This document shows, one piece after another, positions 41,491 to 50,685 of a stretch of DNA of 64,000 nt. A program made the translations under genes and the position numbers. The stretch's first letter is position 1; every line of letters starts with the position of its first letter. Source of the stretch: Paenibacillus kribbensis. GTDB lineage: Bacteria; Bacillota; Bacilli; Paenibacillales; Paenibacillaceae. Below the pieces are notes generated by a model. It was not told the origin of the DNA. It was given only the letters and a program-made list of their open reading frames with translations, and ran no database searches. The stretch is taken from contig NZ_CP020028.1 in NCBI RefSeq assembly GCF_002240415.1, positions 1,258,501 to 1,322,500 of the forward strand, given 5' to 3'.

Positions 41491-42867
41491 ATGTCAGATA
41501 CGAACAGGGGCGGCGAGGCTGCTCCTTTACAGAGCTATGATGAAGCAGTGGAATGGATCAATGGTTTAATTCCGTTTGGAATCAGACCCGGACTTGAACG
41601 AATCGAGCAGCTAATGAGCATGTTGGGTGATCCGCAACGACATTTGAAATTTGTGCATGTTGCGGGGACCAACGGCAAGGGCTCAACCTGCGCTTTTCTA
41701 ACCTCCGTCCTAATGAAGTGTGGTTACGATGTCGGGACTTTTACGTCTCCATACATCACACGATTTACGAACCGTTTTCAATTCAACGGGACCGACATTC
41801 CTGATGAGACGCTGGTTTTGCTTGCCAATCGCCTGTACCCGCTGGTAAAAGAAATAGCAGCCAGTGATTTGGGATCACCCACGATGTTTGAGGTATCGAC
41901 AGCACTGGCTATTCTGTATTATGCTACGGTGTCTTTTCCAGATGTTGTGGTATGGGAGACAGGTCTCGGGGGAAGGATGGATGTAACTAATATCGTGAGT
42001 CCTATCGTCTCGATTATTACGAATGTAGGCTATGACCATACAGACATTCTGGGAGATACGCTTGAGCAGATTGCAAGGGAAAAGGCCGGTATCATCAAGC
42101 CTGGCGTACCTGTCGTAAGCTGCGTTACCCAACCCGAAGCTATTCAGGTTATACGGGAAACGGCGGCAAGACAGGGAGCTACCCTGTATCTGGCCGGTGA
42201 ACAGTTTACGTATGAACGGCTGAACGGGGACGAAACGGGCCAAACGTTTTCATTCGCTGGTCCTTTCCGGCACATGGAAATCGACATTGCGTTGTTAGGC
42301 GAGCATCAATGTGCTAATGCGGCAGGAGCTATGATGGCACTGGAGGTCCTTCGTCAGTATTTGGCCTTTGTGTTGGAGGATGACGAACTGCTGAAGGGCT
42401 TTAAACAAGCGGCTTGGGCTGGACGTCTCGAACAGGTCAGCACCTCCCCGAGAATTGTCCTTGACGGGGCTCATAACCCAGAAGGGGCACAGACGCTTGC
42501 AAAGAGTCTTCCTCAGCTGTATTCATACAGAAAACTGGTTTTAATGATGGGGATGCTGTCAAACAAGCATCATGAAGCATACTTGCAGCATATACTGCCA
42601 CTAGTGGATACGCTTATCCTGACCGAGCCTGTTTTTCGCCGCAAAATGGATGCCGCTGAATTGGCTCATCTCGTGGAGAAGCTGCGGCCGTCTTATGCCA
42701 AAACGGATTTGAAAATTATTGTAGAAGGTGACTGGAAAAAGGCTCTTGGCCTACTTCAGTCACATACGGAAGCGGAAGATCTGGGGGTGGTGTCCGGTAC
42801 GCTGTATCTCATTGCGGATGTACGGGCTACCCTTATGTATCAAACCGATTCGGAAAAAGGTTGGTGA
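41491..42867 (+). CDS. folC: Bifunctional folylpolyglutamate synthase / dihydrofolate synthase
   Basis: A 458-residue Mur-ligase-type enzyme that adds glutamate to folates. The P-loop is VAGTNGKGSTCAFL and later blocks include VVWETGLGGRMDVTN, GLEQIAREKAGI-like ILGDTLEQIAREK, and VLDGAHNPEGAQTL. The ATG at 41491 follows AAGGTGAAAAGG; a GTG at 41482 is in frame. It starts 36 nt after valS and ends 3 nt before murC. In B. subtilis the next genes are comC and spoIIB; here murC takes the comC place. Confidence 0.96.
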   Translation: MSDTNRGGEAAPLQSYDEAVEWINGLIPFGIRPGLERIEQLMSMLGDPQRHLKFVHVAGTNGKGSTCAFLTSVLMKCGYDVGTFTSPYITRFTNRFQFNGTDIPDETLVLLANRLYPLVKEIAASDLGSPTMFEVSTALAILYYATVSFPDVVVWETGLGGRMDVTNIVSPIVSIITNVGYDHTDILGDTLEQIAREKAGIIKPGVPVVSCVTQPEAIQVIRETAARQGATLYLAGEQFTYERLNGDETGQTFSFAGPFRHMEIDIALLGEHQCANAAGAMMALEVLRQYLAFVLEDDELLKGFKQAAWAGRLEQVSTSPRIVLDGAHNPEGAQTLAKSLPQLYSYRKLVLMMGMLSNKHHEAYLQHILPLVDTLILTEPVFRRKMDAAELAHLVEKLRPSYAKTDLKIIVEGDWKKALGLLQSHTEAEDLGVVSGTLYLIADVRATLMYQTDSEKGW

Positions 42868-42870
42868 AAT

Positions 42871-44253
42871 TTGTTGATTACTTCGGAACATGTTCATTTT
42901 ATCGGTATCGGCGGATACGGGATGAGCGCGATTGCTCGGGTTATGCTGGAGATGGGTTATACCGTGACTGGCTCAGATGTGGCATCACAAGAGCTGACAG
43001 AAAAATTGGCGGCAAAAGGCGCAAAAATATATATCGGACACACCCCTGAACATATTGCGGGTGCGGATATCGTCGTCTATTCAACGGCATTGTCTCGCGA
43101 CAATGTGGAGCGGGTGGCAGCGGAAGAACTGAATATTCCAACGCTGCACCGTTCACAGATGCTGGCTCGCTTGCTTAACGAGCGTAAGGGAGTAGCCGTT
43201 GCAGGAGCGCACGGTAAAACCACAACCTCTTCGATGATTGCTTTGGTTATGGAGAGATGCAATGTCGATCCAACGTATATCATTGGCGGTGAAATCACGA
43301 ATTTGGGTACGAATGCCAAAGCGGGCAAAAGCGAGTTTGTTGTTGCCGAGGCGGATGAGAGCGATGGCTCTTTTCTGCAATATCATCCGTGGCAAGGTAT
43401 CGTAACCAACATCGAGGCAGATCATTTGGAAAATTACGATGGCGACTTTAATCGTCTGAAAAGTGCCTACGTACAGTTTTTGAGCCAAATACGGCCAGAT
43501 GGTGCGGCTATTGTATGTGCAGATGATCAGAACATCCGCGAGATGATACCGCAGCTTCAAACTCGGGTCATTACCTACGGAGTGGAGCATGAAGCAGATT
43601 ATATGGCGACAGATATCCAATTAGGCGACCGTCGATTAAGCTTTACCATGAGCCGGAAAGGGACAGAGCTCGGAACGATCGAATTGTCTGTGCCAGGTAG
43701 ACACAACATGTACAATGCGATGGCGACTGTGATTTCATGCCTGGAAGCAGGAATTCCATTCGATCAAATCGCAGCGTCGATTCTGGAATTTCACGGAGCC
43801 AAGCGCCGTTTTCAAGTGCTAGGTGAAAGCAATGACATTCTGGTTATTGATGACTATGCGCATCATCCAACAGAGATTGAGGCTACGATTAGTGCAGCGA
43901 GAGCGACAGGCAAGCGTATTATTGCTGTGTTCCAGCCGCAACGCTATAGCCGTACCTTTTTCCTGCTGGATGCGTTCAGCCGTGCGTTTAGTGAAGCCAA
44001 TGAAGTCATTATTACCGACATTTATTCACCAGCAGGAGAAAAACAAATTGAAGGCGTGCATTCTTCCAAGCTTGTAGATTTGATCGTCCAAAACAGCAAT
44101 GCCAATGCAATCTACCTGCCGACCAAAGAAGCTGTGATCGAGAAGTTGAAAGATCGGCTACAGCCTGGTGATCTTGTGCTGACGATGGGTGCAGGAGACA
44201 TCTGGAAAGCGGGCGACTCGTTAGCGCGCCATCTTCGCGGACAGCAAGCGTAA
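42871..44253 (+). CDS. murC: UDP-N-acetylmuramate-L-alanine ligase
   Basis: A 460-residue peptidoglycan precursor ligase that attaches L-alanine to UDP-MurNAc. Motifs include [17 protein letters not shown] at the N-terminus, the ATP loop [24 protein letters not shown], and [14 protein letters not shown]. No ATG is available near the N-terminus; it starts at a TTG at 42871 (or 42874), with AAAAGGTTGGTG upstream. It follows folC by 3 nt. A hairpin terminator follows, so valS-folC-murC may form one transcript. Confidence 0.96.
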   Translation: MLITSEHVHFIGIGGYGMSAIARVMLEMGYTVTGSDVASQELTEKLAAKGAKIYIGHTPEHIAGADIVVYSTALSRDNVERVAAEELNIPTLHRSQMLARLLNERKGVAVAGAHGKTTTSSMIALVMERCNVDPTYIIGGEITNLGTNAKAGKSEFVVAEADESDGSFLQYHPWQGIVTNIEADHLENYDGDFNRLKSAYVQFLSQIRPDGAAIVCADDQNIREMIPQLQTRVITYGVEHEADYMATDIQLGDRRLSFTMSRKGTELGTIELSVPGRHNMYNAMATVISCLEAGIPFDQIAASILEFHGAKRRFQVLGESNDILVIDDYAHHPTEIEATISAARATGKRIIAVFQPQRYSRTFFLLDAFSRAFSEANEVIITDIYSPAGEKQIEGVHSSKLVDLIVQNSNANAIYLPTKEAVIEKLKDRLQPGDLVLTMGAGDIWKAGDSLARHLRGQQA

Positions 44254-44295
44254 TAAGTACAATATGTTAAGCTATACCGATGAATTACAATATAC

Positions 44296-44337
44296 AAAGG
44301 TATTCCGAACATTGAATATGTTTCGGGATACCTTTTC
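44296..44337 (+). terminator. Terminator of murC
   Basis: AAAGGTATTCCGAA (44296-44309) pairs with TTCGGGATACCTTT (44322-44335, one G-U pair) over a 12-nt loop and is followed by TTTTCTTG, overlapping the right arm. Confidence 0.88.
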
Positions 44338-44419
44338 TTGTATTGCTGGAGACATATTTTCTCAGCTTGGCTCATACAACAAACTATGAGGAAGTATGGG
44401 ACAAGGAGGGAGTGCATCC

Positions 44420-45691
44420 GTGAACAAGGCCAAGATGACATTCCGATTCGATCAACAGCTGCCAGAGACAAGCCAGGAGGAAAAGCTTCAGGTGCTTCCG
44501 TCCAAAAACGGGCCAGTTGCAAGCGAACGGCGTGAAGCGATTAGAGATACGGGACTACATCAAAATGAGAAGCAGCTGCAAACCGTTAACCTGCGAGAAA
44601 GCACGAGACGGATTAGAGGGAGAGAAGAAAGTATTGAACATGCGCAAGAACCAAAACCTGATAAACCTGAGAGTGAGTATAAACGTAATACAACCCGGCG
44701 TTTTGCTTCGTCGTTGAGGGTACAGGAGGGATGGGACGACCCTTTTGGCCGTTCGGCGGCTTCCTGGTCAGATGCAGACGTTCTGCCAGATGGCCGGGAG
44801 GAGGAGGGAGATGAGGAAACTTATCGTTATGGTCAAGAGTACCGGAAGCGACCGCCTCACTCCTCCAGATGGAAGCTGATCGGCTCAGTAGCCAGTGCGC
44901 TGGTGACTGGAGGGATGTTTGGATATATCATGCTGCTGCTGTTTAACGGAGGCGGAGTGGTCCCGGGATCAGAATCCTCGGCAGAGCAGGCCATACCAGT
45001 CTTTAATGAATCTGTTAGCACAGGTATACCGTCTGCAAAAGAGAATTCTAGTCCCGTCAATGTCGTAGCGACTCAAGTGCCTCCACAAACCTATTATTTG
45101 CTGCAGTACGGGGTTTTTAGTACTCCAGAACGGGCCTTGCAAGCCAAAGAAGAGCTGTTAAAGGCAGGCATTGCTGCCGGAGGGGATGCCGAGGACCAAA
45201 ATCGGGTTTATGCAGGAATATCGCCAGACAGGGAGCAGGCCAAGCTGCTCAGCAATCAATTGAAGACACAAGGCGTCGAACTGTATGTTCGTGAGCTTCA
45301 ATTGCCAGGATTGGAAAAAGCCGCTTATGGAGGCGAAGGCGAAAAGCTCACTGCCTTTTTTCAGTTAAGCAGCACATTAGTAAGCAAGTTGAGTGGACTT
45401 AGCTCATCTCTGCTCGGAGATGGCGGTCCAGCTGCGGTACCCGTCTCTGAAATGAAGGAGCTGAATGATCTGCATCAGCAGTGGACGCAAAATATCGCTG
45501 CACTTCCCTCCGGTCTTCCGAAGGAGGCGGCTGCCTCTGCAGCTTCACTGGAAAAGGCGATGAATAGTGCAGTCTCTGCACTTGGTGAATATAACAAGAA
45601 TACTGCAAAGGAGCACATTTGGGAGATTCAGTCCTCAATGATGGAATATGTTTTGCGTGAGAATGAATTTATTCAATTCATAAAACAATAG
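44420..45691 (+). CDS. spoIIB: SPOR-domain sporulation protein, SpoIIB-like
   Basis: A 423-residue membrane protein. The first about 155 residues are hydrophilic, charged and probably disordered. One membrane helix follows (LIGSVASALVTGGMFGYIMLL), and outside lies a SPOR domain (about residues 222-295, TYYLLQYGVFSTPERALQA), which binds denuded glycan at septa, then a helical tail. SpoIIB in B. subtilis acts in engulfment and septal peptidoglycan remodelling; the same place before maf-radC-mreB supports orthology. The GTG at 44420 is chosen because AAGGAGGG lies 9 nt upstream. Confidence 0.8.
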   Translation: MNKAKMTFRFDQQLPETSQEEKLQVLPSKNGPVASERREAIRDTGLHQNEKQLQTVNLRESTRRIRGREESIEHAQEPKPDKPESEYKRNTTRRFASSLRVQEGWDDPFGRSAASWSDADVLPDGREEEGDEETYRYGQEYRKRPPHSSRWKLIGSVASALVTGGMFGYIMLLLFNGGGVVPGSESSAEQAIPVFNESVSTGIPSAKENSSPVNVVATQVPPQTYYLLQYGVFSTPERALQAKEELLKAGIAAGGDAEDQNRVYAGISPDREQAKLLSNQLKTQGVELYVRELQLPGLEKAAYGGEGEKLTAFFQLSSTLVSKLSGLSSSLLGDGGPAAVPVSEMKELNDLHQQWTQNIAALPSGLPKEAAASAASLEKAMNSAVSALGEYNKNTAKEHIWEIQSSMMEYVLRENEFIQFIKQ

Positions 45692-45705
45692 ATTAACCAC
45701 ACTTT

Positions 45706-45749
45706 CCGGCAAGGAACTGGAAATAGTTCCCCCTGCCGGATTTCTGTTT
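45706..45749 (+). terminator. Terminator of spoIIB
   Basis: CCGGCAAGGAACT (45706-45718) pairs with AGTTCCCCCTGCCGG (45725-45739) with a small bulge, followed by ATTTCTGTTT. Confidence 0.75.
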
Positions 45750-45776
45750 GTATTGCAGTACAAATCACCGTATAAT
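45748..45776 (+). promoter_or_regulatory. Promoter of the DUF4321-maf-radC unit
   Basis: TTGTAT (45748-45753) and TATAAT (45771-45776) with a 17-nt spacer, 36 nt before the first ATG. Confidence 0.7.
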
Positions 45777-45812
45777 AATGAAGGTGTCAAAAAATGGCGA
45801 GGGAAGATCAGG

Positions 45813-46055
45813 ATGAAAAAAAATGTAGGAATGCTTATACTGTTTTTGTTGCTCGGTTGGCTTTTGGGTGCATGGATTGCCAAGGCCCTTCAATCGTTCA
45901 AAGTCCTTTCCTTTCTGACCCACCCCACTACGATATCCTGGTCGCCGAGAGCGGATCTGGATATTATTAGTTACAACATAACAATAAATTTTGAATTGAG
46001 CCTGCTTAGTCTGATCGGCATCATCGCCGCGTTCTGGCTGTATCGCAGGCTCTAA
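45813..46055 (+). CDS. Small membrane protein of the DUF4321 type
   Basis: An 80-residue protein with two hydrophobic helices, at about residues 5-22 (GMLILFLLLGWLLGAWIA) and 60-76, and a polar loop between them. The pattern, ending in a basic LYRRL, fits the DUF4321 family of Firmicutes, which has no known function. The ATG at 45813 follows GAGGGAAGATCAGG. It has its own promoter and precedes maf by 22 nt, so it is likely expressed with maf and radC and may act near the cell envelope. Confidence 0.8.
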   Translation: MKKNVGMLILFLLLGWLLGAWIAKALQSFKVLSFLTHPTTISWSPRADLDIISYNITINFELSLLSLIGIIAAFWLYRRL

Positions 46056-46077
46056 CTGATGAAAAGGAGCTTCCCTT

Positions 46078-46686
46078 ATGGACGGGAAAATTACGCCCCG
46101 CATTATTCTGGCATCGACTTCACCAAGAAGGAAGGAATTGCTCGCATTTTTGAGACTCCCCTTTGAGGTGATGCCAAGTCATGCGGATGAGAGCACGCCT
46201 GAGAGCTGGACGCCTCAGCAAATTGTGGAGACCCTTGCGGCACGTAAAGCCGAAGCGGTCGTGAACGTTGCCGCTCAGTCCGAAGAAGCTGGACTGGTGA
46301 TTGGGAGTGATACCATTGTCGTGCTGGATGGTTTGGTATTGGGCAAACCTGCTGATCATGCGGACGCGGTTCGTATGCTGACTGCATTGCAGGGAAGAAC
46401 ACACCTTGTGTACACCGGGGTGGCCTGTTTACATACCGTAACCGGCAAAACGCTTGTCAGACATCGCCAAACAGAGGTTACAATGAAACCTTTGAGCCAT
46501 GAGCAAATTGTGGCATATGTGAATACAGGCGAACCGTCTGACAAAGCAGGAGCGTATGGCATTCAGGGTATGGGTGCTACGCTGGTGGAATCGATTCAGG
46601 GTTGTTATTTTAACGTCGTAGGATTGCCGCTTTCCCTGTTGTCGGACATGCTGTCCGACTTTGGAGTGAATGTGCTGCGTCCTTAA
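46078..46686 (+). CDS. maf: Maf-type nucleoside triphosphate pyrophosphatase
   Basis: A 202-residue house-cleaning pyrophosphatase. The P-loop-like signature IILASTSPRRKELL is at the N-terminus; the VIGSDTIVVLDG and GAYGIQGMGATLVESIQGCYFNVVGLP segments are diagnostic. It removes dTTP/UTP and modified nucleotides; overexpression blocks septation in B. subtilis. ATG 46078 follows AAAAGGAG. It lies between the DUF4321 gene and radC. Confidence 0.95.
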   Translation: MDGKITPRIILASTSPRRKELLAFLRLPFEVMPSHADESTPESWTPQQIVETLAARKAEAVVNVAAQSEEAGLVIGSDTIVVLDGLVLGKPADHADAVRMLTALQGRTHLVYTGVACLHTVTGKTLVRHRQTEVTMKPLSHEQIVAYVNTGEPSDKAGAYGIQGMGATLVESIQGCYFNVVGLPLSLLSDMLSDFGVNVLRP

Positions 46687-46699
46687 AGGGGATAAACAT

Positions 46700-47392
46700 A
46701 TGTTGGAGTCGCCGATACTGATGCTTCGCGACCTCCCCCATGAAGAACGACCAAGAGAGCGCATGATGACATATGGGGCTGAGGCCTTGAGCAACGCGGA
46801 GTTGCTGGCAATATTGCTGCGTACAGGAACGCAAAATGAGTCGTCGGTGCATTTAGCGCAGCGTATTTTGCAGCAGGCGGGGAACTTGCGTCAGTTGGTG
46901 GATATGAGTCTGAGCGAACTGACCCAGATTAAGGGCATTGGAAATGCTAAAGCGATACAGCTAAAAGCGGGTATCGAACTGGGACGCAGATTAGCATTGT
47001 CCCGCCATTTGGAGACCCCCGTGATCAGTTGCCCGCGGGATGTGGCAGATCTGCTGTTTGAACAGCTTCGTTATTTGCAGAAAGAGCATTTTGTATGCCT
47101 GTTCCTGAATACTAAAAATCATGTCATTGCCCAGGAGACACTGTCTATGGGCAGCCTGAATTCCGCCATCGTGCATCCTCGTGAAGTGTTTCGGGCGGCG
47201 ATCAAATGCAGTAGTGCTTCGATTATTTGCGCTCATAACCATCCGAGCGGTGATCCGAAGCCAAGCCCGGAGGATGTCCAGTTGACCCGCCGTCTGATGG
47301 ATGCGGGCAGCATTGTGGGTATCGACGTGCTCGATCATATTGTGATCGGGGACGGGACCTTTGTAAGTTTGAAGGAGCAAGGTCTGATATAA
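46700..47392 (+). CDS. radC: RadC family JAB-domain protein
   Basis: A 230-residue protein. An N-terminal helix-hairpin-helix (LTQIKGIGNAKAIQLKAG) is followed by a JAMM/JAB metalloprotease-like domain with the metal motif AHNHPSGDPKPSPED. Despite the name, a role in DNA repair is not established. The ATG at 46700 follows TAAAGGGGATAA. In many bacteria it sits next to maf and mreB, as here. Confidence 0.95.
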   Translation: MLESPILMLRDLPHEERPRERMMTYGAEALSNAELLAILLRTGTQNESSVHLAQRILQQAGNLRQLVDMSLSELTQIKGIGNAKAIQLKAGIELGRRLALSRHLETPVISCPRDVADLLFEQLRYLQKEHFVCLFLNTKNHVIAQETLSMGSLNSAIVHPREVFRAAIKCSSASIICAHNHPSGDPKPSPEDVQLTRRLMDAGSIVGIDVLDHIVIGDGTFVSLKEQGLI

Positions 47393-47498
47393 TATAATAT
47401 TTAAATCAAACATTTAAAACACGACCGGCTAAGCCGGCCTGAATAAACCGTTTATACATGGATAACAGATTTCAGGGAAGAGAAAAGGAGATTACATC

Positions 47499-48533
47499 AT
47501 GCTGGGTGGCTTTACAAAGGATTTGGGAATTGACTTGGGGACGGCAAATACGCTGGTATACGTAAGAGGAAAAGGAATTGTGGTTCGTGAACCATCTGTA
47601 GTCGCTTTGCGTACAGATACAAAAACCATTGAAGCTGTGGGTGAATCTGCGAAAAAAATGATTGGTCGCACACCGGGGAATATCCGTGCGATTCGTCCGA
47701 TGAAGGATGGGGTCATTGCTGACTTTGATACGACAGCAACGATGATCAAATATTTTATCCGTCAGGCGCAAGCTCAACGTTCATTGTTTCCACGTCATCC
47801 CAACGTGATGGTTTGTGTGCCTTCAGGCATTACTGCGGTGGAGCAGCGTGCGGTTGAAGATGCGACAAAGCAAGCAGGCGCGCGGGAGGCGTACACGATT
47901 GAGGAGCCGTTTGCAGCTGCAATTGGTGCTGATCTTCCTGTGTGGGAGCCTACAGGCAGTATGGTTGTCGATATCGGTGGGGGTACAACCGAGGTTGCAG
48001 TCATTTCCTTGGGCGGCATTGTAACAAGTCGTTCTGTGCGTGTGGCTGGTGATGAAATGGATGAGTCCATCATCCAGTATGTGAAACGTCAATATAACCT
48101 GATGATTGGTGAGCGGACTTCAGAGCAGTTGAAAATGGAAGTTGGTTCTGCTATGCCATTAGAGCAGGTAGAGACATCGGAAATCCGCGGACGCGACCTG
48201 GTGACAGGTTTGCCGAAGACCATTACGATTACATCCGATGAAATTAGCGAAGCGTTGTCGGATACAGTGAATGCGATTGTGGATGCGGTCAAAGTAACAC
48301 TGGAAAAATGTCCTCCCGAGTTAGCGGCAGACATTATGGACAGAGGAATTGTACTGACTGGCGGTGGAGCACTTTTGCGTAACCTGGACAAGCTGCTGGC
48401 GAGTGAAACCGGAATGCCAGTGATTGTAGCGGAAAATCCTCTGGACTGTGTAGCGATTGGTACGGGCAGAGCACTTGAAAATATCCACTTGTTCAAATCG
48501 CGGAGCAGTTCTGCCGTCCGTTCCAAACGTTGA
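47499..48533 (+). CDS. mreB: Rod shape-determining protein MreB
   Basis: A 344-residue actin-like cytoskeletal ATPase that guides lateral wall synthesis. Phosphate 1 motif [13 protein letters not shown], phosphate 2 [18 protein letters not shown] and adenosine motif [17 protein letters not shown] are present. ATG 47499 follows AAAAGGAG. It begins the mreBCD run. The gap before it (47393-47498) has a short GC-rich repeat but no clear terminator. Confidence 0.98.
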   Translation: MLGGFTKDLGIDLGTANTLVYVRGKGIVVREPSVVALRTDTKTIEAVGESAKKMIGRTPGNIRAIRPMKDGVIADFDTTATMIKYFIRQAQAQRSLFPRHPNVMVCVPSGITAVEQRAVEDATKQAGAREAYTIEEPFAAAIGADLPVWEPTGSMVVDIGGGTTEVAVISLGGIVTSRSVRVAGDEMDESIIQYVKRQYNLMIGERTSEQLKMEVGSAMPLEQVETSEIRGRDLVTGLPKTITITSDEISEALSDTVNAIVDAVKVTLEKCPPELAADIMDRGIVLTGGGALLRNLDKLLASETGMPVIVAENPLDCVAIGTGRALENIHLFKSRSSSAVRSKR

Positions 48534-48549
48534 ATCGGGGGTGTAGGAA

Positions 48550-49407
48550 CTGTTTAAGCTGTTTGGCAATAAAAGACTATTTATTCTATTGATCGGAATC
48601 GTTCTGTTTATTGCCCTTATGGGGATTACACTTGGACAGAGAAATTCCTTAACCTGGCCGGAGAAGTTCGCCAGAGATTCAATTGGCTTTGTGCAAGGTA
48701 TCTTTTACAGGCCCGCTTCAGCAATAGCGGGCTTCTTTGAAGATATCGGAAATATGCGGAGCATCTATAAAGAAAACGAACGTTTGAAAATTGCGGTGGC
48801 ACAGCTTACTACCGAGCAAATTCAAACCCGCAATTATAAAGAGACTAACGTCAGATTGCAGAACGAATTGCAGTTTACTCAGCAACAAAAGGCGAAAAAT
48901 AATTATGATTGGCGTGTCGCCCAGGTTAACAGCGTGAGCAATGATTCCAAAACGCTCGTGATTGATATCGGATCAAAGGATGGAGCGCGAGTTGGCCAGG
49001 AGGTAAGGTCTCTGGATGGCTTTGTAGGAGTTATTAGCAGAACTGCAAATTTCACCTCTACAGTAACATTGCTGACTACTTTGGATCCTAAAAATCCAAA
49101 CTCTTATGCGATAGCGGCTACCGCACTTGGGAAAGAGCAAACATTCGGCATGGTGGAAAGCTATGATCCAGTCACCAATACGTTTCAAATGACAAAAATT
49201 TCGGAAAATGACCCCATTGCCAAGGGGGATCAGATTATTACGTCCGGTGGTGGCGGGAAATTCCGTAAAAACCTGCTGATCGGCACGGTCGAAAAAATTC
49301 AGGTCGGAGAGTTTGGCCAAACACGGACAGCCATTATTAAACCGGCAGCCAGCTTTGTGGATTGGAAGGAACTGTTCGTTCTGTATACTCCTGAGGTACC
49401 GGAATAA
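48550..49407 (+). CDS. mreC: Rod shape-determining protein MreC, probable CTG start
   Basis: A protein of about 285 residues. It has a basic N-terminus, a membrane helix (RLFILLIGIVLFIALMGI), a coiled coil (about residues 70-110) and an extracytoplasmic beta domain with the segments VNSVSNDSKTLVIDIGSKDG and ITSGGGGKFRKNLLIG. It scaffolds MreB to the wall synthases. An in-frame stop at 48544 rules out an upstream start. The only ordinary start, TTG at 48589, lies inside the membrane helix and has no SD. The CTG at 48550, after GGGGGTGTAGGA, restores the normal N-terminus LFKLFGNKR. I therefore favour CTG. Confidence 0.85.
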   Translation: MFKLFGNKRLFILLIGIVLFIALMGITLGQRNSLTWPEKFARDSIGFVQGIFYRPASAIAGFFEDIGNMRSIYKENERLKIAVAQLTTEQIQTRNYKETNVRLQNELQFTQQQKAKNNYDWRVAQVNSVSNDSKTLVIDIGSKDGARVGQEVRSLDGFVGVISRTANFTSTVTLLTTLDPKNPNSYAIAATALGKEQTFGMVESYDPVTNTFQMTKISENDPIAKGDQIITSGGGGKFRKNLLIGTVEKIQVGEFGQTRTAIIKPAASFVDWKELFVLYTPEVPE

Positions 49408-49937
49408 TGAAGATACGCGGTCAGGTTTTAGTACTGCTGTTGTTTGTACTGTTTATAGCCGAAGGAACGATTCTACCGTGGCTTCTTCCCGATAGCTGGC
49501 ATTCAAGGATGGTTCCTAATCTTGTGTATGTCGTAATCTTGTTTGTATCTGTGTATTACAGCCGCCATATCGCATTAGTGCTGGGAATTGTATTTGGACT
49601 TATTCATGATGTAGTCTATTACGGGTTTATCATTGGACCCTATTCTTTTGCAATGGGATTGTCTGTATACTTATTGGGACTTGTTTTTACAGCCAGGCGT
49701 GCACCAATGCCCATTATGATGGCGGTTGTGTTGATTGGCAGCTTTCTGCTGGACTCTATGCTTTTTGCCATTGATCAGTTGTTCCAGCTGAACCATCAGA
49801 CTTTCGACTGGGCGCTAGCACAGTATATGATTCCTGATTTATTTATCCATTTTCTGTTTGCCCTCATTATTTATGTACCCGTTCGCAAGCAATTGCAGCG
49901 TTTGGGTACCCGTGTGAAAAAAGAAGAGGCTGTCTAG
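49407..49937 (+). CDS. mreD: Rod shape-determining protein MreD
   Basis: A 176-residue polytopic membrane protein with about five hydrophobic helices, an N-terminus MKIRGQVLVLLLFVLFIAEG and the family block GLIHDVVYYGFIIGPYSF. It belongs to the elongation complex with MreB and MreC. Its ATG shares one base with the mreC stop (TAATG). Its own stop sits inside an A/T-rich inverted repeat. Confidence 0.95.
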   Translation: MKIRGQVLVLLLFVLFIAEGTILPWLLPDSWHSRMVPNLVYVVILFVSVYYSRHIALVLGIVFGLIHDVVYYGFIIGPYSFAMGLSVYLLGLVFTARRAPMPIMMAVVLIGSFLLDSMLFAIDQLFQLNHQTFDWALAQYMIPDLFIHFLFALIIYVPVRKQLQRLGTRVKKEEAV

Positions 49938-49949
49938 GTCTTTTTTCAC
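49914..49949. repeat. Inverted repeat spanning the mreD stop codon
   Basis: GTGAAAAAAGA (49914-49924) is a perfect inverted match to TCTTTTTTCAC (49939-49949), with the TAG of mreD in the loop. It could act as a weak terminator or 3' stabiliser between mreBCD and minCD. The stem is mostly A-U. Confidence 0.5.
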
Positions 49950-50019
49950 ACATTTTGTCCGGGTTAGCAGGGATTTGACGTCCCGGGGACGAAATGATTG
50001 AAATAGGAGGGACAGGCTA

Positions 50020-50682
50020 ATGGCAGTGAAATCGAATCATGTCACGATTAAAGGCATCAAAGACGGCCTGGTATTCCTGCTGGACGATCAATGCGAGTTT
50101 GAGGATTTGCTAGGTGAGCTGCGTTTTAAGCTGGAGCACAGTCATCAAAATATTTTAACAGGCCCGATCATTCATGTGGATATTAAGCTGGGAAGCCGGG
50201 AAGTGACAGAGGAACAAAAGGAAAGTATTCTGGAGATTTTGAAGCAGAAGGGGAATCTGCTCATACGGTCAATAGAATCTCCCGGGCTGCCTGTGGAAGT
50301 GCAGGGGAAGCCTCCTATTCATACGGTGACAGGGATTATCCGGTCAGGTCAAGTGCTTCATCATAACGGGGACTTACTCTTTTTAGGAGATGTTAACCCG
50401 GGCGGAATTATAACATGTACCGGTGATATCTATGTCCTCGGCGCTCTGCGAGGTATGGCGCACGCAGGGATGGAGGGCAACAGCGAAGCGATTATCGCGG
50501 CCTCCTATTTTGCACCGACACAACTGCGAATTTCCGAAATGATCAGCCGTCCACCAGACGAATGGGAGACACGTGAATCCGGCATGGAGTTTGCGTATCT
50601 CAAGGATGGCGCTATGCAAATAGATAAAATGAGCAATATCGTGCGTCTGGGCCGCGATTTTAACGTGTTCAAAGGGGTGTAG
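50020..50682 (+). CDS. minC: Septum site-determining protein MinC
   Basis: A 220-residue division inhibitor. The N-terminal FtsZ-inhibiting domain starts with VTIKGIKDGLVFLLDD. The C-terminal beta-helix (about 105-215) holds the repeats GIIRSGQVLHHNGDLLFLGDVNPGG, here seen as GIIRSGQVLHHNGDL and GDVNPGGII, which bind MinD. ATG 50020 follows AGGAGGGA. The stop is 3 nt before minD. No minE or divIVA follows. Confidence 0.96.
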   Translation: MAVKSNHVTIKGIKDGLVFLLDDQCEFEDLLGELRFKLEHSHQNILTGPIIHVDIKLGSREVTEEQKESILEILKQKGNLLIRSIESPGLPVEVQGKPPIHTVTGIIRSGQVLHHNGDLLFLGDVNPGGIITCTGDIYVLGALRGMAHAGMEGNSEAIIAASYFAPTQLRISEMISRPPDEWETRESGMEFAYLKDGAMQIDKMSNIVRLGRDFNVFKGV

Positions 50683-50685
50683 CAC

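Noticed and set aside
47420..47445. GC-rich inverted repeat CCGGCTAAGCCGG between radC and mreB
   Set aside because: Too short and without a T run, so I did not call it a terminator.
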